Positions 1-9,001 are shown, counted from the stretch's first letter. The stretch is 64,000 nt of DNA from Janthinobacterium lividum (GCF_023509035.1 NZ_CP075583.1:558001-622000), one strand, 5' to 3'. The notes: a model not told the origin generated them from the sequence alone. Program-made: numbers and translations.

Positions 1-231
1 GTGCAAATCAACACTGCTGATGGGCATGACGCTGCCATTGGCTTGCAGCACCATCGGCACATCCTGGCGCAGCGGCGCGACCACGCTCACCGTCGTCGGC
101 GCCTGTCCGCTCTTGCCCCCTTTGCCATCCTGCCCACCGGTCGCCGCGCCGGACTGATGATTGAAATACCAGATGCCGCCACCGATACACAGGGCCGCAC
201 CGACGAGGATTGCCAGACTAGTCTTTTTCAT
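1..231 (-). CDS. RND efflux periplasmic adaptor subunit, N-terminal part
   Basis: The first 77 codons of a gene that runs off the left edge of the window. The product starts MKKTSLAILVGAALCIGGG, a single N-terminal membrane anchor or signal segment, followed by a Gly/Lys-rich linker and then TTVSVVAPLRQDVPMVLQANGSV. That last stretch is the usual opening of HlyD/MdtA/AcrA-type membrane fusion proteins, which bridge an inner-membrane RND pump to an outer-membrane channel. The start is the ATG at 229-231. It lies 87 bases downstream of the sensor kinase gene on the same strand, so regulator, kinase and pump are probably one functional unit. The substrate cannot be read from this fragment. Confidence 0.8.
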   Translation of the reverse strand, partial: MKKTSLAILVGAALCIGGGIWYFNHQSGAATGGQDGKGGKSGQAPTTVSVVAPLRQDVPMVLQANGSVMPISSVDLH

Positions 232-318
232 TGTTCTGTCACGCTGTTGCAGCGCAGGGCTGCAGGTTGAATGTAGTTGCCAGGGGGCATAAAGCACAAT
301 ATTGTCGCACGGAAATGC

Positions 319-1677
319 TCACTTTCCTGCGTAATACTCTGGCACGATCAGGGTGACTTCCAGTCCACCGTCGACATGATTAAGCAGTGAAACCGTGGCG
401 CCATGTTGCTCGGCAATATTGCGCGCGATGGTCAGGCCCAGGCCCGTGCCGCCCGATTCGCGCGAACGCGAGGTCTCGATGCGGTAAAACGGTTCGAACA
501 CCTTGGCCAGTTGATCTGGTGCAATACCTGGCCCGCCGTCGCGGATGCGGATGCGCGCGGTACCCGCGATGCGCTCGACGGTGACCTGCGCGTACTGGCC
601 ATATTTGACGGCATTGTCGATCAGGTTCACCAGGCAGCGCCGCATGGCGATCGGGCGCGCCATCAAGGCCATGGCCGCCTGTCCACTGAGGGTAACTTTC
701 TGGCCGGCATCGGCCGCGTCGGAGCAGACGCTGTCGAGCAGGGAATCGAGATCGAGCGCCTGCATCGCTTCCGTGCTATCCATCGAGCGGGCCAGGTCCA
801 GCCCTTCCTTGACCATGCTCTGCATGGCCGACAAGTCACCCACCAGGCGGTCATACAATTCCGTATCGGCCACTTTTTCCAGGCGCAGGCGCAAACGCGT
901 CAGCGGCGTCTGCAAGTCATGCGTGATGGCGGCCAGCATTTGCGTGCGCTGGGAAATATGCTGGCGGATGCGTGCCTGCATGGCATTGAAGGCGGCGCTG
1001 GCCTGGCGGATCTCACTGGCGCCGGACAGGGTCAGCGGCGGGTGGTTGATGTCATTGCCCAGGTCTTTCGCCGCCTGCGCCAGCTGCTTGAGCGGGCGCA
1101 TGGTCATGCGCGTCACCAGGTAGGCGAGGATGGCGATACTGATCAGGAAAGGCAGCAAGGTCATCCAGTCGTTATGTTCATTGAACGGCGGCTGCTGGCG
1201 CGGCGGCAAGACCATCAGGCGCAGCACGTGGCCATCCTGCATGCGCACGTCGAGGTTTTCGCACGTGCCTCCCCATGGCTTGGCGGAAAACATGCCCGGC
1301 GACTGGCGCGGCTTGACGCAGGCGGCCGGACGTTCGGCCAGCGCGCTGACCTTGAAACCTTCACCCAATTTGGCTTGCAAGGCGGTGGAAAATTCCGTCG
1401 GCGCGCCGGGCGTATGTTCCGTCTCGGGACGCAATTCCAGGCGCACGCTGCCCTTGTTAGCCACCTTCAGGTAGGCGGCGCGCGAGGCCAGCGGCACCAC
1501 GTCGGCCGCCATCACCAGCTGCTCGGCCCGCTCGACGGCGTGGTAGTCGCGGTATTGTTCGATGGCCCGCTGGCGTTCTCCCACGGCCAGCCACTGCGTC
1601 AGCGCAGCCGAAGCGACGATGCCGATCAGCAGGAACATGAAGACGCGGCCCGTCATCGATCCCAGGAAGGCCTTCAC
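319..1677 (-). CDS. Sensor histidine kinase, EnvZ/OmpR class
   Basis: A 452-residue inner-membrane sensor. One membrane segment lies near residues 10-30. A periplasmic domain of about 140 residues follows, then a second membrane segment (LLPFLISIAILAYLVTRM), a HAMP linker, the dimerisation/phosphoacceptor box ITHDLQTPLTRLR with phosphoacceptor His253, and an ATP-binding domain with NLIDNAVKYG, RDGGPGI and GTGLGLTIA. Its start codon overlaps the stop of the regulator gene by four bases (ATGA), so the two are translationally coupled. The periplasmic domain contains CVKPRQSPG and GGTCENLD, two cysteines that could form a disulfide. The signal is unknown. The efflux adaptor next to it suggests a toxic compound or envelope stress. 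Confidence 0.9.
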   Translation of the reverse strand: MKAFLGSMTGRVFMFLLIGIVASAALTQWLAVGERQRAIEQYRDYHAVERAEQLVMAADVVPLASRAAYLKVANKGSVRLELRPETEHTPGAPTEFSTALQAKLGEGFKVSALAERPAACVKPRQSPGMFSAKPWGGTCENLDVRMQDGHVLRLMVLPPRQQPPFNEHNDWMTLLPFLISIAILAYLVTRMTMRPLKQLAQAAKDLGNDINHPPLTLSGASEIRQASAAFNAMQARIRQHISQRTQMLAAITHDLQTPLTRLRLRLEKVADTELYDRLVGDLSAMQSMVKEGLDLARSMDSTEAMQALDLDSLLDSVCSDAADAGQKVTLSGQAAMALMARPIAMRRCLVNLIDNAVKYGQYAQVTVERIAGTARIRIRDGGPGIAPDQLAKVFEPFYRIETSRSRESGGTGLGLTIARNIAEQHGATVSLLNHVDGGLEVTLIVPEYYAGK

Positions 1678-2402
1678 GCGTGCGGCTCCACATTGACCTG
1701 GCCGGCCAGCACGTAGCCGCCGTTGCGCACGGTCTTGATGATTTGCGGCAAGCGGGCATCTTCACCGAGCTTTTGCCGCAAGCGGCTGATCTGGATATCG
1801 ATTGAGCGGTCGAACGGATCGGCGTCGCGGCCCTGCGTCAGGTTCAGCAGCTGGTCGCGGTTGAGCACGCGGTTCGGGTGTTCCAGGAACACGCGCAACA
1901 AACGGAATTCCGCGCCCGACAGCATGATCACCAGGCCGCTGGGATTGAGCAGGTGGCGCGCCGTCAAGTCCAGGGTCCAGCCGGAAAAGCGGATTTGCTG
2001 CGCCTTGTCCGACGGCACATTCGACGGCATGGCATGGCTGCGGCGCAGCACGCTTCGTATGCGCGCCAGCAATTCGCGCGGCTCGAACGGTTTCGGCAAG
2101 TAATCGTCGGCGCCCATTTCCAGGCCCAGAATGCGGTCCAGCGGCTCATTGCGCGCCGTCAACATGATCACGGGCACCGTCGATTGCGCACGCAGCTTGC
2201 GGCACAAGGTCAGGCCGTCGTCGCCAGGCAGGTTCAAGTCGAGCACGATCAAATCGGGCCGCGTTTCATCGAGGATTTTCCACATGGCCGTGCCATCCGC
2301 CGCGCCCAGGGTGCGGTAGGCGTTCGTTTCCAGGTAGTCCGCCAGCAAGCTGCGGATATCGCGGTCATCGTCGACGATGAGAATTGTAGAAGTGGGTTCC
2401 AT
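1674..2402 (-). CDS. OmpR/PhoB-family response regulator
   Basis: A 242-residue regulator. The receiver domain opens STILIVDDDRDIRSLL, and Asp55 in IVLDLNLPG is the expected phosphorylation site. A C-terminal winged helix (EFRLLRVFLEHPNRVLNRDQLL, split here by the reader only for description) ends near NGGYVLAGQ. I chose the ATG at 2400-2402 because the receiver domain starts right after it. An upstream in-frame extension of 56 residues has no family resemblance. The gene is divergent from the Spy-like gene, and the TTGTAT repeats between them are the obvious candidate binding site, which would make it an autoregulator as well as the activator of the neighbours. Confidence 0.9.
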   Translation of the reverse strand: MEPTSTILIVDDDRDIRSLLADYLETNAYRTLGAADGTAMWKILDETRPDLIVLDLNLPGDDGLTLCRKLRAQSTVPVIMLTARNEPLDRILGLEMGADDYLPKPFEPRELLARIRSVLRRSHAMPSNVPSDKAQQIRFSGWTLDLTARHLLNPSGLVIMLSGAEFRLLRVFLEHPNRVLNRDQLLNLTQGRDADPFDRSIDIQISRLRQKLGEDARLPQIIKTVRNGGYVLAGQVNVEPHA

Positions 2403-2443
2403 GGTACGAATTATCCCCACTTCCCCCACCCTTGCACAGCGCA

Positions 2444-2492
2444 TTTGTATCGTCTTGTATATAGGGGACCCGAAGAAACATATAGATACAAA
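2444..2492. promoter_or_regulatory. Direct TTGTAT repeat with inverted third copy, candidate regulator site
   Basis: TTGTAT occurs at 2445-2450 and again at 2455-2460, a 10-base step. This is the tandem half-site spacing typical of OmpR-family regulators. A third copy lies inverted: TTTGTATC (2444-2451) is matched by GATACAAA (2485-2492). The site lies between the regulator gene (start 2402, leftward) and the Spy-like gene (start 2589, rightward). A weak -35-like TTGCAC at 2432-2437 lies beside it. The repeats are seen directly. Binding by the neighbouring regulator is inferred. Confidence 0.5.
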
Positions 2493-2588
2493 CTGTCTGG
2501 CAGCGGACACTTCGGGGAAACATGGCGCGTCCAACATGGATTCATGTGCAGCAACATGTACATCCCTCACTTTTACAAAGGAATCCAG

Positions 2589-3122
2589 ATGAACGCCTCA
2601 ATGACAACCTTGCGCAAGAACTTGATCATCGCCATGAGCGTACTCGGCATGGGTGCGGCATCGCTGACCGTCCAAGCACAGGAAGCGGCTGCCAGCGCGC
2701 CTGCCGCCAGCACCCAGATGCAACATGAAGGCCAGCGCGGCCAGCATCGCGGCGGCAATCCCGCCGAACGCATGGCCAAATACCAGGCCCGCCTGCATGA
2801 CAAGCTGAAGCTGACGGCGGCGCAAGAACCGGCCTGGGCCACCTTCACGGCCGCCAATGCGCCGAAAAAGCCGATGGGCGACTGGAAAGCCAAGCGCGAA
2901 GCGATGGCCAAGCTGTCGGCACCGGAACGCATGGAACAATGGATCGCCATGTCGAAGGAACGCATCGCCAGCCAGGAAAGCCGTTTGGCCTCGCTGAAAA
3001 CCTTTTATGCCGTGCTGACGCCGGAGCAAAAGAAGGTGTTTGACGACAGCGTGCCTGGCGGCAAGCACGGCGGCCATCGCGGTGGCCACCATGGCATGCA
3101 GGAGCATCCCAAAGCCGGCTAA
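2589..3122 (+). CDS. Spy/CpxP-like periplasmic protein with LTxxQ motifs
   Basis: A 177-residue exported protein. A signal peptide ends near SLTVQAQEA. The helical core carries two LTxxQ motifs (LKLTAAQEPAW and AVLTPEQKKVF), the mark of the Spy/CpxP family of periplasmic chaperones and stress sensors. The tail GGKHGGHRGGHHGMQEH is rich in histidine and glycine and could bind metal ions. The ATG at 2589 has AGGAAT upstream and opens the signal peptide, so the longer open frame to its left is not coding. Its divergent position next to a two-component system and an efflux adaptor fits an envelope-stress or metal-stress regulon. The family call is firm and the metal link is inference. Confidence 0.85.
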   Translation: MNASMTTLRKNLIIAMSVLGMGAASLTVQAQEAAASAPAASTQMQHEGQRGQHRGGNPAERMAKYQARLHDKLKLTAAQEPAWATFTAANAPKKPMGDWKAKREAMAKLSAPERMEQWIAMSKERIASQESRLASLKTFYAVLTPEQKKVFDDSVPGGKHGGHRGGHHGMQEHPKAG

Positions 3123-3144
3123 AGTTTAGCGGACGCAAGAATGG

Positions 3145-3169
3145 AAAAAGCCTGCAATGCAGGCTTTTT
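3145..3169. terminator. Bidirectional intrinsic terminator
   Basis: AAAAAGCCTGCA (3145-3156) pairs with TGCAGGCTTTTT (3158-3169), giving a GC core flanked by A and T runs. It can stop both the Spy-like gene from the left and dsbD from the right. Confidence 0.85.
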
Positions 3170-3193
3170 CTTATTGGAGAGACAAGTAAGCGC

Positions 3194-5146
3194 CTACTTT
3201 CCGTCAAGCTTGCGCAGAGAGGTCAGGAAAGTTGATGCATTCTGGAAGCCGATCACGCGCGACTGGGCGATTTCCTGTCCTTGCGGGTTGAACATGATGA
3301 TGCCCGGCGGGCCGAACAGCTGAAAACGTTTCAGCATGGCCTTGTCGTCCGCGTCATTGGCCGTCACGTCCACTTGCAGCAGCACGGCTTGCCCCATCTT
3401 CTCGCGCACGGCGGGATCGACAAAGGTCAGTTTTTCCATCTCGATGCAGGACACGCACCAGTCCGCATAAAAGTCCAGCAGGGCCGGCTTGCCATTGAGC
3501 TGTGCCAGCGCCGCATCGAGCTGCGCCACGGTCTTTACGCGCGTAAACGGTTGCGCATGCACCTGGCCACCGCCCAGATGCGCCAACGGCGCCAGCGGGT
3601 CGCGGCCACCGCTGGCCACGCCGACCAGTTGCATCGCGCCCAGTACGGCAAACACGAGGCCGAAGGCCTTGGCAATCCAGGCGTTCTTCGCGCCGCTCTT
3701 GCCCACCAGCAGATACATGCCGTAACCGACGAACAGCACCGTCCAGCCCAGCATCTGCACGGCACCCGACAGCACGGGCGAGACCAGCCACCAGGCCACG
3801 CCTAGCTGCAGCACGCCAAAGAAGCGCTTGACGGCATCCATCCAGGCGCCGGCGCGCGGCAGCAAGGTGCCGGCCGACACACCCACCAACAGCAACGGCA
3901 CGCTCATGCCCACCGCCATGGCGAACAGGGCGCTGCCGCCGATGACGACGTCGCGCGTCTGGCTGATGTACAGCAAGGCGCCGGCCAGCGGCGCGGCCAC
4001 GCATGGCCCCACGATCAGGGCGGAAATGGCGCCCATGACGAACACGCCCGCCAGGCGGCCCGACGATTGCTGGTTCGACACGGACGTCAATTTTCCTTGC
4101 AGGAAAGCCGGCACTTGCAGCTCATACAAGCCGAACATCGACAGCGCCAGGCCCGCCATCAGCAAGGCAAAGAAACCCAGCACCCACGGGTTTTGCAGTT
4201 GGGCCGCCAGGCCTTCGCCCGCCAAGCCGGCCGCCACGCCCAGCGCCGTATAGACGATGGCCATGCCCAGTGCATACGTCAGCGACAGCAGCAAGCCACG
4301 CGAACGGCTGACCTTGGCGCCATCGCCGATGATGATCGACGACAAAATCGGCACCATCGGCAGCACGCATGGCGTAAATGCGAGGCCCAGGCCCAGCAGC
4401 ATGAACAGCGGCACGATGACGAGCAGCTTGCCACCCTTCAGGGCCGCTTCGATCTTGCCCATCTCGCTTTGCGCGGGCGCGGCACTGACGGCCACGGGCG
4501 CCACCGCTACCGGCTCGGGCGTGCTGGTGATATCGGCCTGGGGAATGCTCAGCACGGACACGCCAGGCGACGCTTGCGCCTGGGGGCCGTTGACGGCCGC
4601 CGTGTCGACTGCCGGCGCACCTGGCAAGGCGAATTTCGACGGCAGGCCGGCGCCGGGCGCCTTGCTCTGGCCGCCGCCACCGCCCACCAGCTGGGCTGTC
4701 GCATCCTGCGGCGCATAGCACAAGCCCTTGTCGGAGCAGCCCTGTCCTGTCGCCTTCAGGGTAAAGACGCCGGACGCTTCCACGGGAATCGTGATAGTCA
4801 GCGTCTTGCGGAAAGTTTCCACGTTCTTCTGGAAGGTCTCGTCAAACTTGACCTTGCCGGCCGGATACACGGGCGTGCCCAGCTTGGCGCCGACAGCCTC
4901 GAACTTGAAGCGCTCATGGTACATATAGTAGCCATCGGCAATCACATAGGTGACGGCGACGGTGGACGGGTCCTGCATGCGGGCGGAAAACTTGAAGGCC
5001 AGTTCGGGATCGAGGAATTCATCGTCGGCGTGGGCCTGGCCGGCGCCAAAGATGGCCATGGTCAGCAGCAAACAGGTGGCAAACCAGATCAGCAGTTGAT
5101 GTAGTGGGGCGGCGCGCGTGGTGGCGCTGGAAGGGAAACGGGACAT
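3194..5146 (-). CDS. dsbD: Thiol:disulfide interchange protein DsbD
   Basis: 650 residues with all three DsbD parts. An N-terminal periplasmic domain after a signal segment carries the cysteine pair GCSDKGLC (about residue 137). The membrane domain has about eight segments with FTPCVLPMVPIL (about 259) and GPCVAAPL (about 379). The C-terminal thioredoxin-like domain has YADWCVSCIEME (about 562). The protein passes electrons from cytoplasmic thioredoxin across the inner membrane to periplasmic DsbC-type and cytochrome c maturation partners. An Ala/Pro/Gln-rich linker of about 70 residues joins the first two parts and is longer than in E. coli. It is a single gene between two terminators. All redox cysteines are present. 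Confidence 0.95.
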   Translation of the reverse strand: MSRFPSSATTRAAPLHQLLIWFATCLLLTMAIFGAGQAHADDEFLDPELAFKFSARMQDPSTVAVTYVIADGYYMYHERFKFEAVGAKLGTPVYPAGKVKFDETFQKNVETFRKTLTITIPVEASGVFTLKATGQGCSDKGLCYAPQDATAQLVGGGGGQSKAPGAGLPSKFALPGAPAVDTAAVNGPQAQASPGVSVLSIPQADITSTPEPVAVAPVAVSAAPAQSEMGKIEAALKGGKLLVIVPLFMLLGLGLAFTPCVLPMVPILSSIIIGDGAKVSRSRGLLLSLTYALGMAIVYTALGVAAGLAGEGLAAQLQNPWVLGFFALLMAGLALSMFGLYELQVPAFLQGKLTSVSNQQSSGRLAGVFVMGAISALIVGPCVAAPLAGALLYISQTRDVVIGGSALFAMAVGMSVPLLLVGVSAGTLLPRAGAWMDAVKRFFGVLQLGVAWWLVSPVLSGAVQMLGWTVLFVGYGMYLLVGKSGAKNAWIAKAFGLVFAVLGAMQLVGVASGGRDPLAPLAHLGGGQVHAQPFTRVKTVAQLDAALAQLNGKPALLDFYADWCVSCIEMEKLTFVDPAVREKMGQAVLLQVDVTANDADDKAMLKRFQLFGPPGIIMFNPQGQEIAQSRVIGFQNASTFLTSLRKLDGK

Positions 5147-5276
5147 GAACGACCTTTTTCTGCGGCATCAGCTGTGCCATTCGACAAGAGTCGCGCGGAG
5201 CAGGCAGCGCTTGTGCCGGGCCGGCGCGAAAGAAGAATAGTACACCGCTGAAAGGATAGCTGCAGCAGAAAACAAA

Positions 5277-5299
5277 AAAGCCAGGCTAGGCCTGGCTTT
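5277..5299 (-). terminator. Terminator after rplQ
   Basis: AAAGCCAGGC (5277-5286) and GCCTGGCTTT (5290-5299) form a 10-base-pair stem with a 3-base loop. On the minus strand it is followed by a run of T residues. It lies 20 bases after the rplQ stop and closes the alpha operon. Confidence 0.85.
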
Positions 5300-5319
5300 C
5301 ATTGAAGCAATTACTGGGA

Positions 5320-5712
5320 TTACTCGCCAGCAACTTCAACTGCTTCGGTCGTATCTGGACGATCCATCAGTTCAACGAACGCCATAGGAGCGTTATCGCC
5401 GACGCGGAAACCCATTTTCAGGATACGCACATAGCCACCGTTACGGTTGGCGTAACGTGGGCCCAGTTCAGCGAACAGTTTCAAGACCATTTCACGATCG
5501 CGCAGGCGGTTGAAGGCCAGGCGTTTGTTTGCCAGGCAGTCAGTTTTGCCCAGGGTCAGAATTGGCTCGACAACGCGGCGCAGTTCTTTTGCTTTTGGCA
5601 GGGTGGTTTTGATCGCTTCGTGACGCAGCAGCGATACTGTCATGTTGCGCAGCATTGCCAGACGGTGGGACGAGGTACGATTCAGTTTACGGAGGCCGTG
5701 ACCGTGACGCAT
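5320..5712 (-). CDS. rplQ: 50S ribosomal protein L17
   Basis: 130 residues starting [20 protein letters not shown], the canonical L17 opening, with [13 protein letters not shown] and [11 protein letters not shown] following. L17 lies beside the exit tunnel of the large subunit. It is the last gene of the alpha operon. An intrinsic terminator lies between rpoA and this gene, so its expression must depend on read-through or on its own weak promoter. Confidence 0.97.
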   Translation of the reverse strand: MRHGHGLRKLNRTSSHRLAMLRNMTVSLLRHEAIKTTLPKAKELRRVVEPILTLGKTDCLANKRLAFNRLRDREMVLKLFAELGPRYANRNGGYVRILKMGFRVGDNAPMAFVELMDRPDTTEAVEVAGE

Positions 5713-5805
5713 GATAAATCCTTTCGGTGAGTGTTTAAATTCCAGCTCTTCGATCGATGAAGCTAGTGCAACATCGCGGGCCGGTTTGTTACTTCAAAAA
5801 TAAAA

Positions 5806-5827
5806 GCCTGGGACACCTGTCCCAGGC
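5806..5827 (-). terminator. Intrinsic terminator between rpoA and rplQ
   Basis: GCCTGGGAC (5806-5814) pairs perfectly with GTCCCAGGC (5819-5827) around a 4-base loop. Read on the minus strand, TTTTATTTTT follows the stem directly. It begins 20 bases after the rpoA stop. The structure is strong enough to act as a real terminator or attenuator inside the operon. Confidence 0.8.
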
Positions 5828-5846
5828 AGTTTGCTACAACTACGAA

Positions 5847-6824
5847 TTACTTTTCCAGGCCTGCAGGTGGCCAGTTTTCCAGCTTCATGCCCAAGGTCAA
5901 GCCGCGCGATGCCAGCACTTCCTTGATTTCGTTCAGGGACTTGCGGCCCAGGTTTGGCGTTTTCAGCAGTTCGTTTTCCGAACGTTGGATCAGGTCGCCG
6001 ATGTAGTAGATGTTTTCCGCTTTCAGGCAGTTCGCCGAACGCACGGTCAACTCCAGATCGTCGACTGGACGCAACAGGATAGGATCGACCAGCGGAGCGC
6101 GCGATGGCGCTTCGGCGGCGGCTTCCGTGCCTTCCAGGGCAGCGAACACATTCAACTGGTCCACCAGAACGCGGGCCGACTGGCGGATCGCTTCTTCCGG
6201 CGAGATCACGCCGTTGGTTTCGATGTTGATGATCAGCTTGTCCAGGTCGGTACGCTGTTCGACGCGTGCCGATTCAACGAAGTACGATACACGGCGCACT
6301 GGCGAGAACGACGCATCCAGGATGATGCGGCCGATGGTCTTGTTCGTGTCTTCCGACAGGCGACGCACGTTACCAGGAACGTAGCCGCGGCCTTTTTCAA
6401 CCTTGATCTGCATGTCCAGCTTGCCACCAGCGGTCAGGTGGGCGATCACGTGGTCAGGGTTGATCAGTTCGACGTCATGCGGCAGGTCGATGTCGGAGGC
6501 CAGGATCGCGCCTTCGCCTTCTTTTTTCAGGGTCAGAGTTACCGAATCGCGGTTGTGGACTTTGAAAACCACACCCTTCAAGTTCAGCAACAGATCGACG
6601 ACGTCTTCTTGCACGCCATCGAGGGAGGAATATTCGTGGACGACGCCAGCGATCGTCACTTCGGTCGGCGCGTAGCCTACCATCGACGACAGCAGAACGC
6701 GGCGCAACGCGTTACCCAATGTGTGGCCATAGCCGCGCTCGAACGGTTCCATCACGACCTTGGCGTGACCTGCACCGAGAGCTTCAACATCGATAATACG
6801 TGGCTTCAACAAACTGTTTTGCAT
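5847..6824 (-). CDS. rpoA: DNA-directed RNA polymerase subunit alpha
   Basis: 325 residues. The N-terminal assembly domain starts [16 protein letters not shown] and includes [18 protein letters not shown]. The C-terminal domain contains [21 protein letters not shown] and [14 protein letters not shown], the surface that contacts UP elements and activators. Length and order match the betaproteobacterial protein. It lies in the standard place between rpsD and rplQ. Confidence 0.98.
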   Translation of the reverse strand: MQNSLLKPRIIDVEALGAGHAKVVMEPFERGYGHTLGNALRRVLLSSMVGYAPTEVTIAGVVHEYSSLDGVQEDVVDLLLNLKGVVFKVHNRDSVTLTLKKEGEGAILASDIDLPHDVELINPDHVIAHLTAGGKLDMQIKVEKGRGYVPGNVRRLSEDTNKTIGRIILDASFSPVRRVSYFVESARVEQRTDLDKLIINIETNGVISPEEAIRQSARVLVDQLNVFAALEGTEAAAEAPSRAPLVDPILLRPVDDLELTVRSANCLKAENIYYIGDLIQRSENELLKTPNLGRKSLNEIKEVLASRGLTLGMKLENWPPAGLEK

Positions 6825-6926
6825 GAAATGTCCTTTTCAATACCCTCGGCTCATTACACCGATAAGGCTGATGGCATTAGTAAAACGCCCACTCGATCGA
6901 GTGGGCGGAGGTAGTGCTAACTGCTA

Positions 6927-7550
6927 TTAACGCGAGTACAGCTCGACGATCAGCGATTCGTTGACGTCGTTAGCGATTTCGTTACGCTCTGGCAGGGACT
7001 TGAAGGTACCTTCCATTTTCTTGGCATCAACCGAAACCCAGCTAGGCATGCCAACTTGTTCAGCCAGCGACAGTGCTTCAACGATACGCACTTGCTTTTT
7101 CGATTTTTCACGAACAGCAACGATGTCGCCAACTTTGACCGCGTACGAAGCGATGTTCACAACGATACCGTTCACGGTGAACGCTTTGTGGCTGACCAAT
7201 TGACGCGCTTCAGCGCGGGTCGAGCCAAAGCCCATGCGGTAGCAAACGTTGTCCAGACGCGTTTCCAGCAACTTCAACAGCGTTTCGCCGGTGTTGCCTT
7301 TACGACGGTCTGCTTCAGCGAAGTAGCGGCGGAATTGACGTTCCAGCACGCCGTACATACGTTTTACTTTTTGCTTTTCGCGCAGTTGGTTACCGTAGTC
7401 CGAGGTGCGGGCGCCGGATTTAACACCGTGCTGGCCTGGTTTGACGTCCAGTTTGCACTTGCTGTCCAGCGAGCGACGTGCGCTCTTCAGGAACAGGTCA
7501 GTACCTTCACGGCGGGAGAGTTTTGCTTTAGGTCCGATATAACGTGCCAC
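6927..7550 (-). CDS. rpsD: 30S ribosomal protein S4
   Basis: 207 residues. S4 starts 16S rRNA folding and, in E. coli, represses the alpha operon. I chose the GTG at 7548-7550 because AAGGAAG precedes it and the product then reads [21 protein letters not shown], which matches the family. An upstream in-frame ATG at 7598 adds 16 residues that do not belong. The S4 RNA-binding motif ([20 protein letters not shown]) is intact. Confidence 0.96.
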   Translation of the reverse strand: MARYIGPKAKLSRREGTDLFLKSARRSLDSKCKLDVKPGQHGVKSGARTSDYGNQLREKQKVKRMYGVLERQFRRYFAEADRRKGNTGETLLKLLETRLDNVCYRMGFGSTRAEARQLVSHKAFTVNGIVVNIASYAVKVGDIVAVREKSKKQVRIVEALSLAEQVGMPSWVSVDAKKMEGTFKSLPERNEIANDVNESLIVELYSR

Positions 7551-7664
7551 GATACTTCCTTTTTTTAATGATAACGCCCCAGCCACATGCATGATCAAAC
7601 ACGCTGCTGCGGTTAGGCGCTAGTCTGACTCAGCTTCAATCAGACGGTGGCTGAAAACGAAAAA

Positions 7665-7687
7665 CCCGCCAAATTGAATTTGACAGG
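7665..7687 (-). terminator. Terminator-like hairpin between rpsK and rpsD
   Basis: On the minus strand, CCTGTCAAATT and AATTTGGCGGG can pair over about eleven positions (two G-U pairs) and are followed by TTTTTCGTTTTC. It lies in a 257-base gap between rpsK and rpsD, genes that are usually almost adjacent. A TATACT hexamer at 7703-7708 (minus) lies just upstream of it but has no convincing -35 element. The gap also holds GTCTGA and TCAGAC arms near 7623-7646. This is a possible attenuator for rpsD and the genes after it. Confidence 0.5.
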
Positions 7688-7807
7688 CAAGAACAGCCGG
7701 GCAGTATAACCGTTTCCGGCTCCCTGCTCCAGCGATTTCACACAACTGTACTGAGTTACAACAGACAGCAAAGCAGCTGGCGCCGAAGCGCCCTCTGCAA
7801 CACTATC

Positions 7808-8211
7808 TTAGATACGACGACGTTTCGGTGGACGGCAACCGTTGTGCGGTACCGGCGTCACGTCCTGGATCTCGGTGATCTTGATGCCCAGGTTGTTCAG
7901 CGCGCGAACGGCGGATTCACGACCAGGACCTGGGCCCTTGATACGTACTTCCAGGTTCTTGACGCCACACTCAACAGCCACTTTACCAGCGGCTTCCGCG
8001 GCGACCTGCGCTGCGAACGGGGTCGATTTACGCGAACCCTTGAAGCCTGCACCGCCGGAGGTAGCCCACGACAAAGCATTGCCTTGACGATCGGTGATGG
8101 TAATGATGGTGTTATTGAACGAAGCGTGGACATGTGCGATGCCTTCAGCGACGTTCTTTTTAACTTTTTACGCACGCGTGCTGATGCGGCGTTATTTTGC
8201 GACTTAGCCAT
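7808..8211 (-). CDS. rpsK: 30S ribosomal protein S11, one base missing as written
   Basis: The start [16 protein letters not shown] and the end ([17 protein letters not shown] to [11 protein letters not shown]) are both S11, but they lie in different frames. Adding one G at about 8163-8164, so that AAAAAGTTAAA becomes AAAAAGGTTAAA, restores a continuous 134-residue protein with the usual [13 protein letters not shown] sequence at the join. S11 forms part of the mRNA platform of the small subunit and is essential, so a real disruption is not credible. The simplest explanation is a sequencing or assembly error. Confidence 0.93.
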
Positions 8212-8228
8212 AATTATTCCCTAGCGGA

Positions 8229-8594
8229 TTATTTTTTCAGCGATTGAGCGGCTTTACGCGGTCCCTTGCGGGTACGTGCGTTCGTACGCGTACGCTGGCC
8301 ACGGCAAGGCAGACCCTTACGATGACGCATGCCGCGGTAGCAACCCAGATCCATCAAACGCTTGATGTTCATGGACAGTTCACGACGCAGATCGCCTTCG
8401 ACGATGAATTTACCTACTTCATCGCGCAGCTTTTCCAGTTCGCTGTCATCCAGATCTTTGATCTTTTTGTTGGTTGCTACACCGGTCGATGCACAGATTT
8501 TCTCTGCGCGTGGACGGCCCACACCGTAGATGGCCGTCAGGCCGATAACGGTATGCTGATGATTTGGGATATTAACCCCTGCAATACGTGCCAT
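8229..8594 (-). CDS. rpsM: 30S ribosomal protein S13
   Basis: 121 residues starting [19 protein letters not shown], with the conserved [19 protein letters not shown] and a basic tail [14 protein letters not shown] that reaches toward the P-site tRNA. It follows rpmJ and precedes rpsK by 17 bases, the normal alpha-operon order. Confidence 0.97.
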   Translation of the reverse strand: MARIAGVNIPNHQHTVIGLTAIYGVGRPRAEKICASTGVATNKKIKDLDDSELEKLRDEVGKFIVEGDLRRELSMNIKRLMDLGCYRGMRHRKGLPCRGQRTRTNARTRKGPRKAAQSLKK

Positions 8595-8608
8595 TTGTTA
8601 TTCCTCGA

Positions 8609-8722
8609 TTAACCTTGACGCTGCTTGTGACGTGGTTCCACGCAGATAACGCGGACTACGCCTTTGCGCTTGATGATCTTGCAGTTGCGGCAGATCCGCT
8701 TGACTGATGCGAGAACTTTCAT
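8609..8722 (-). CDS. rpmJ: 50S ribosomal protein L36
   Basis: A 37-residue gene. The product starts [20 protein letters not shown] and ends [11 protein letters not shown]. Cys11, Cys14, Cys27 and His32 make the zinc-binding CxxC...C...H set, so this is the zinc-dependent form. It lies between infA and rpsM. Confidence 0.95.
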   Translation of the reverse strand: MKVLASVKRICRNCKIIKRKGVVRVICVEPRHKQRQG

Positions 8723-8764
8723 TTTTGGGCTCTTTCTTTCGCTTCTTTGGTTTGATTCAGTGTG

Positions 8765-8983
8765 TTACTTGGTACGGAACACAATGCGGGCTCGGCTCAG
8801 GTCGTACGGCGTTAACTCCACCGTCACCTTGTCTCCAGGGAGAATGCGAATATAATTCATCCGCATTTTACCTGAAATATGCCCGAGCACCACGTGTCCG
8901 TTCTCCAGCTTCACTCGAAATGTTGCATTTGGGAGATTCTCAAGAATCTCGCCCTGCATCTGTATGACGTCGTCTTTTGCCAT
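8765..8983 (-). CDS. infA: Translation initiation factor IF-1
   Basis: 72 residues starting [20 protein letters not shown], with the S1-like OB fold ([20 protein letters not shown]). IF-1 blocks the A site during initiation. Its place between secY and rpmJ is normal for betaproteobacteria. In E. coli infA lies elsewhere. Confidence 0.97.
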   Translation of the reverse strand: MAKDDVIQMQGEILENLPNATFRVKLENGHVVLGHISGKMRMNYIRILPGDKVTVELTPYDLSRARIVFRTK

Positions 8984-9001
8984 TCGGTATGTTTACCGCG
9001 C

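Noticed and set aside
1878..2588. N-terminal extension of the Spy-like gene across the regulator gene
   Set aside because: It is antisense to the response regulator. The signal peptide begins at 2589.
7808..8211. Programmed frameshift in rpsK
   Set aside because: No programmed signal is known for S11. The same type of break in rplD, fusA and rpsL points to indel errors.
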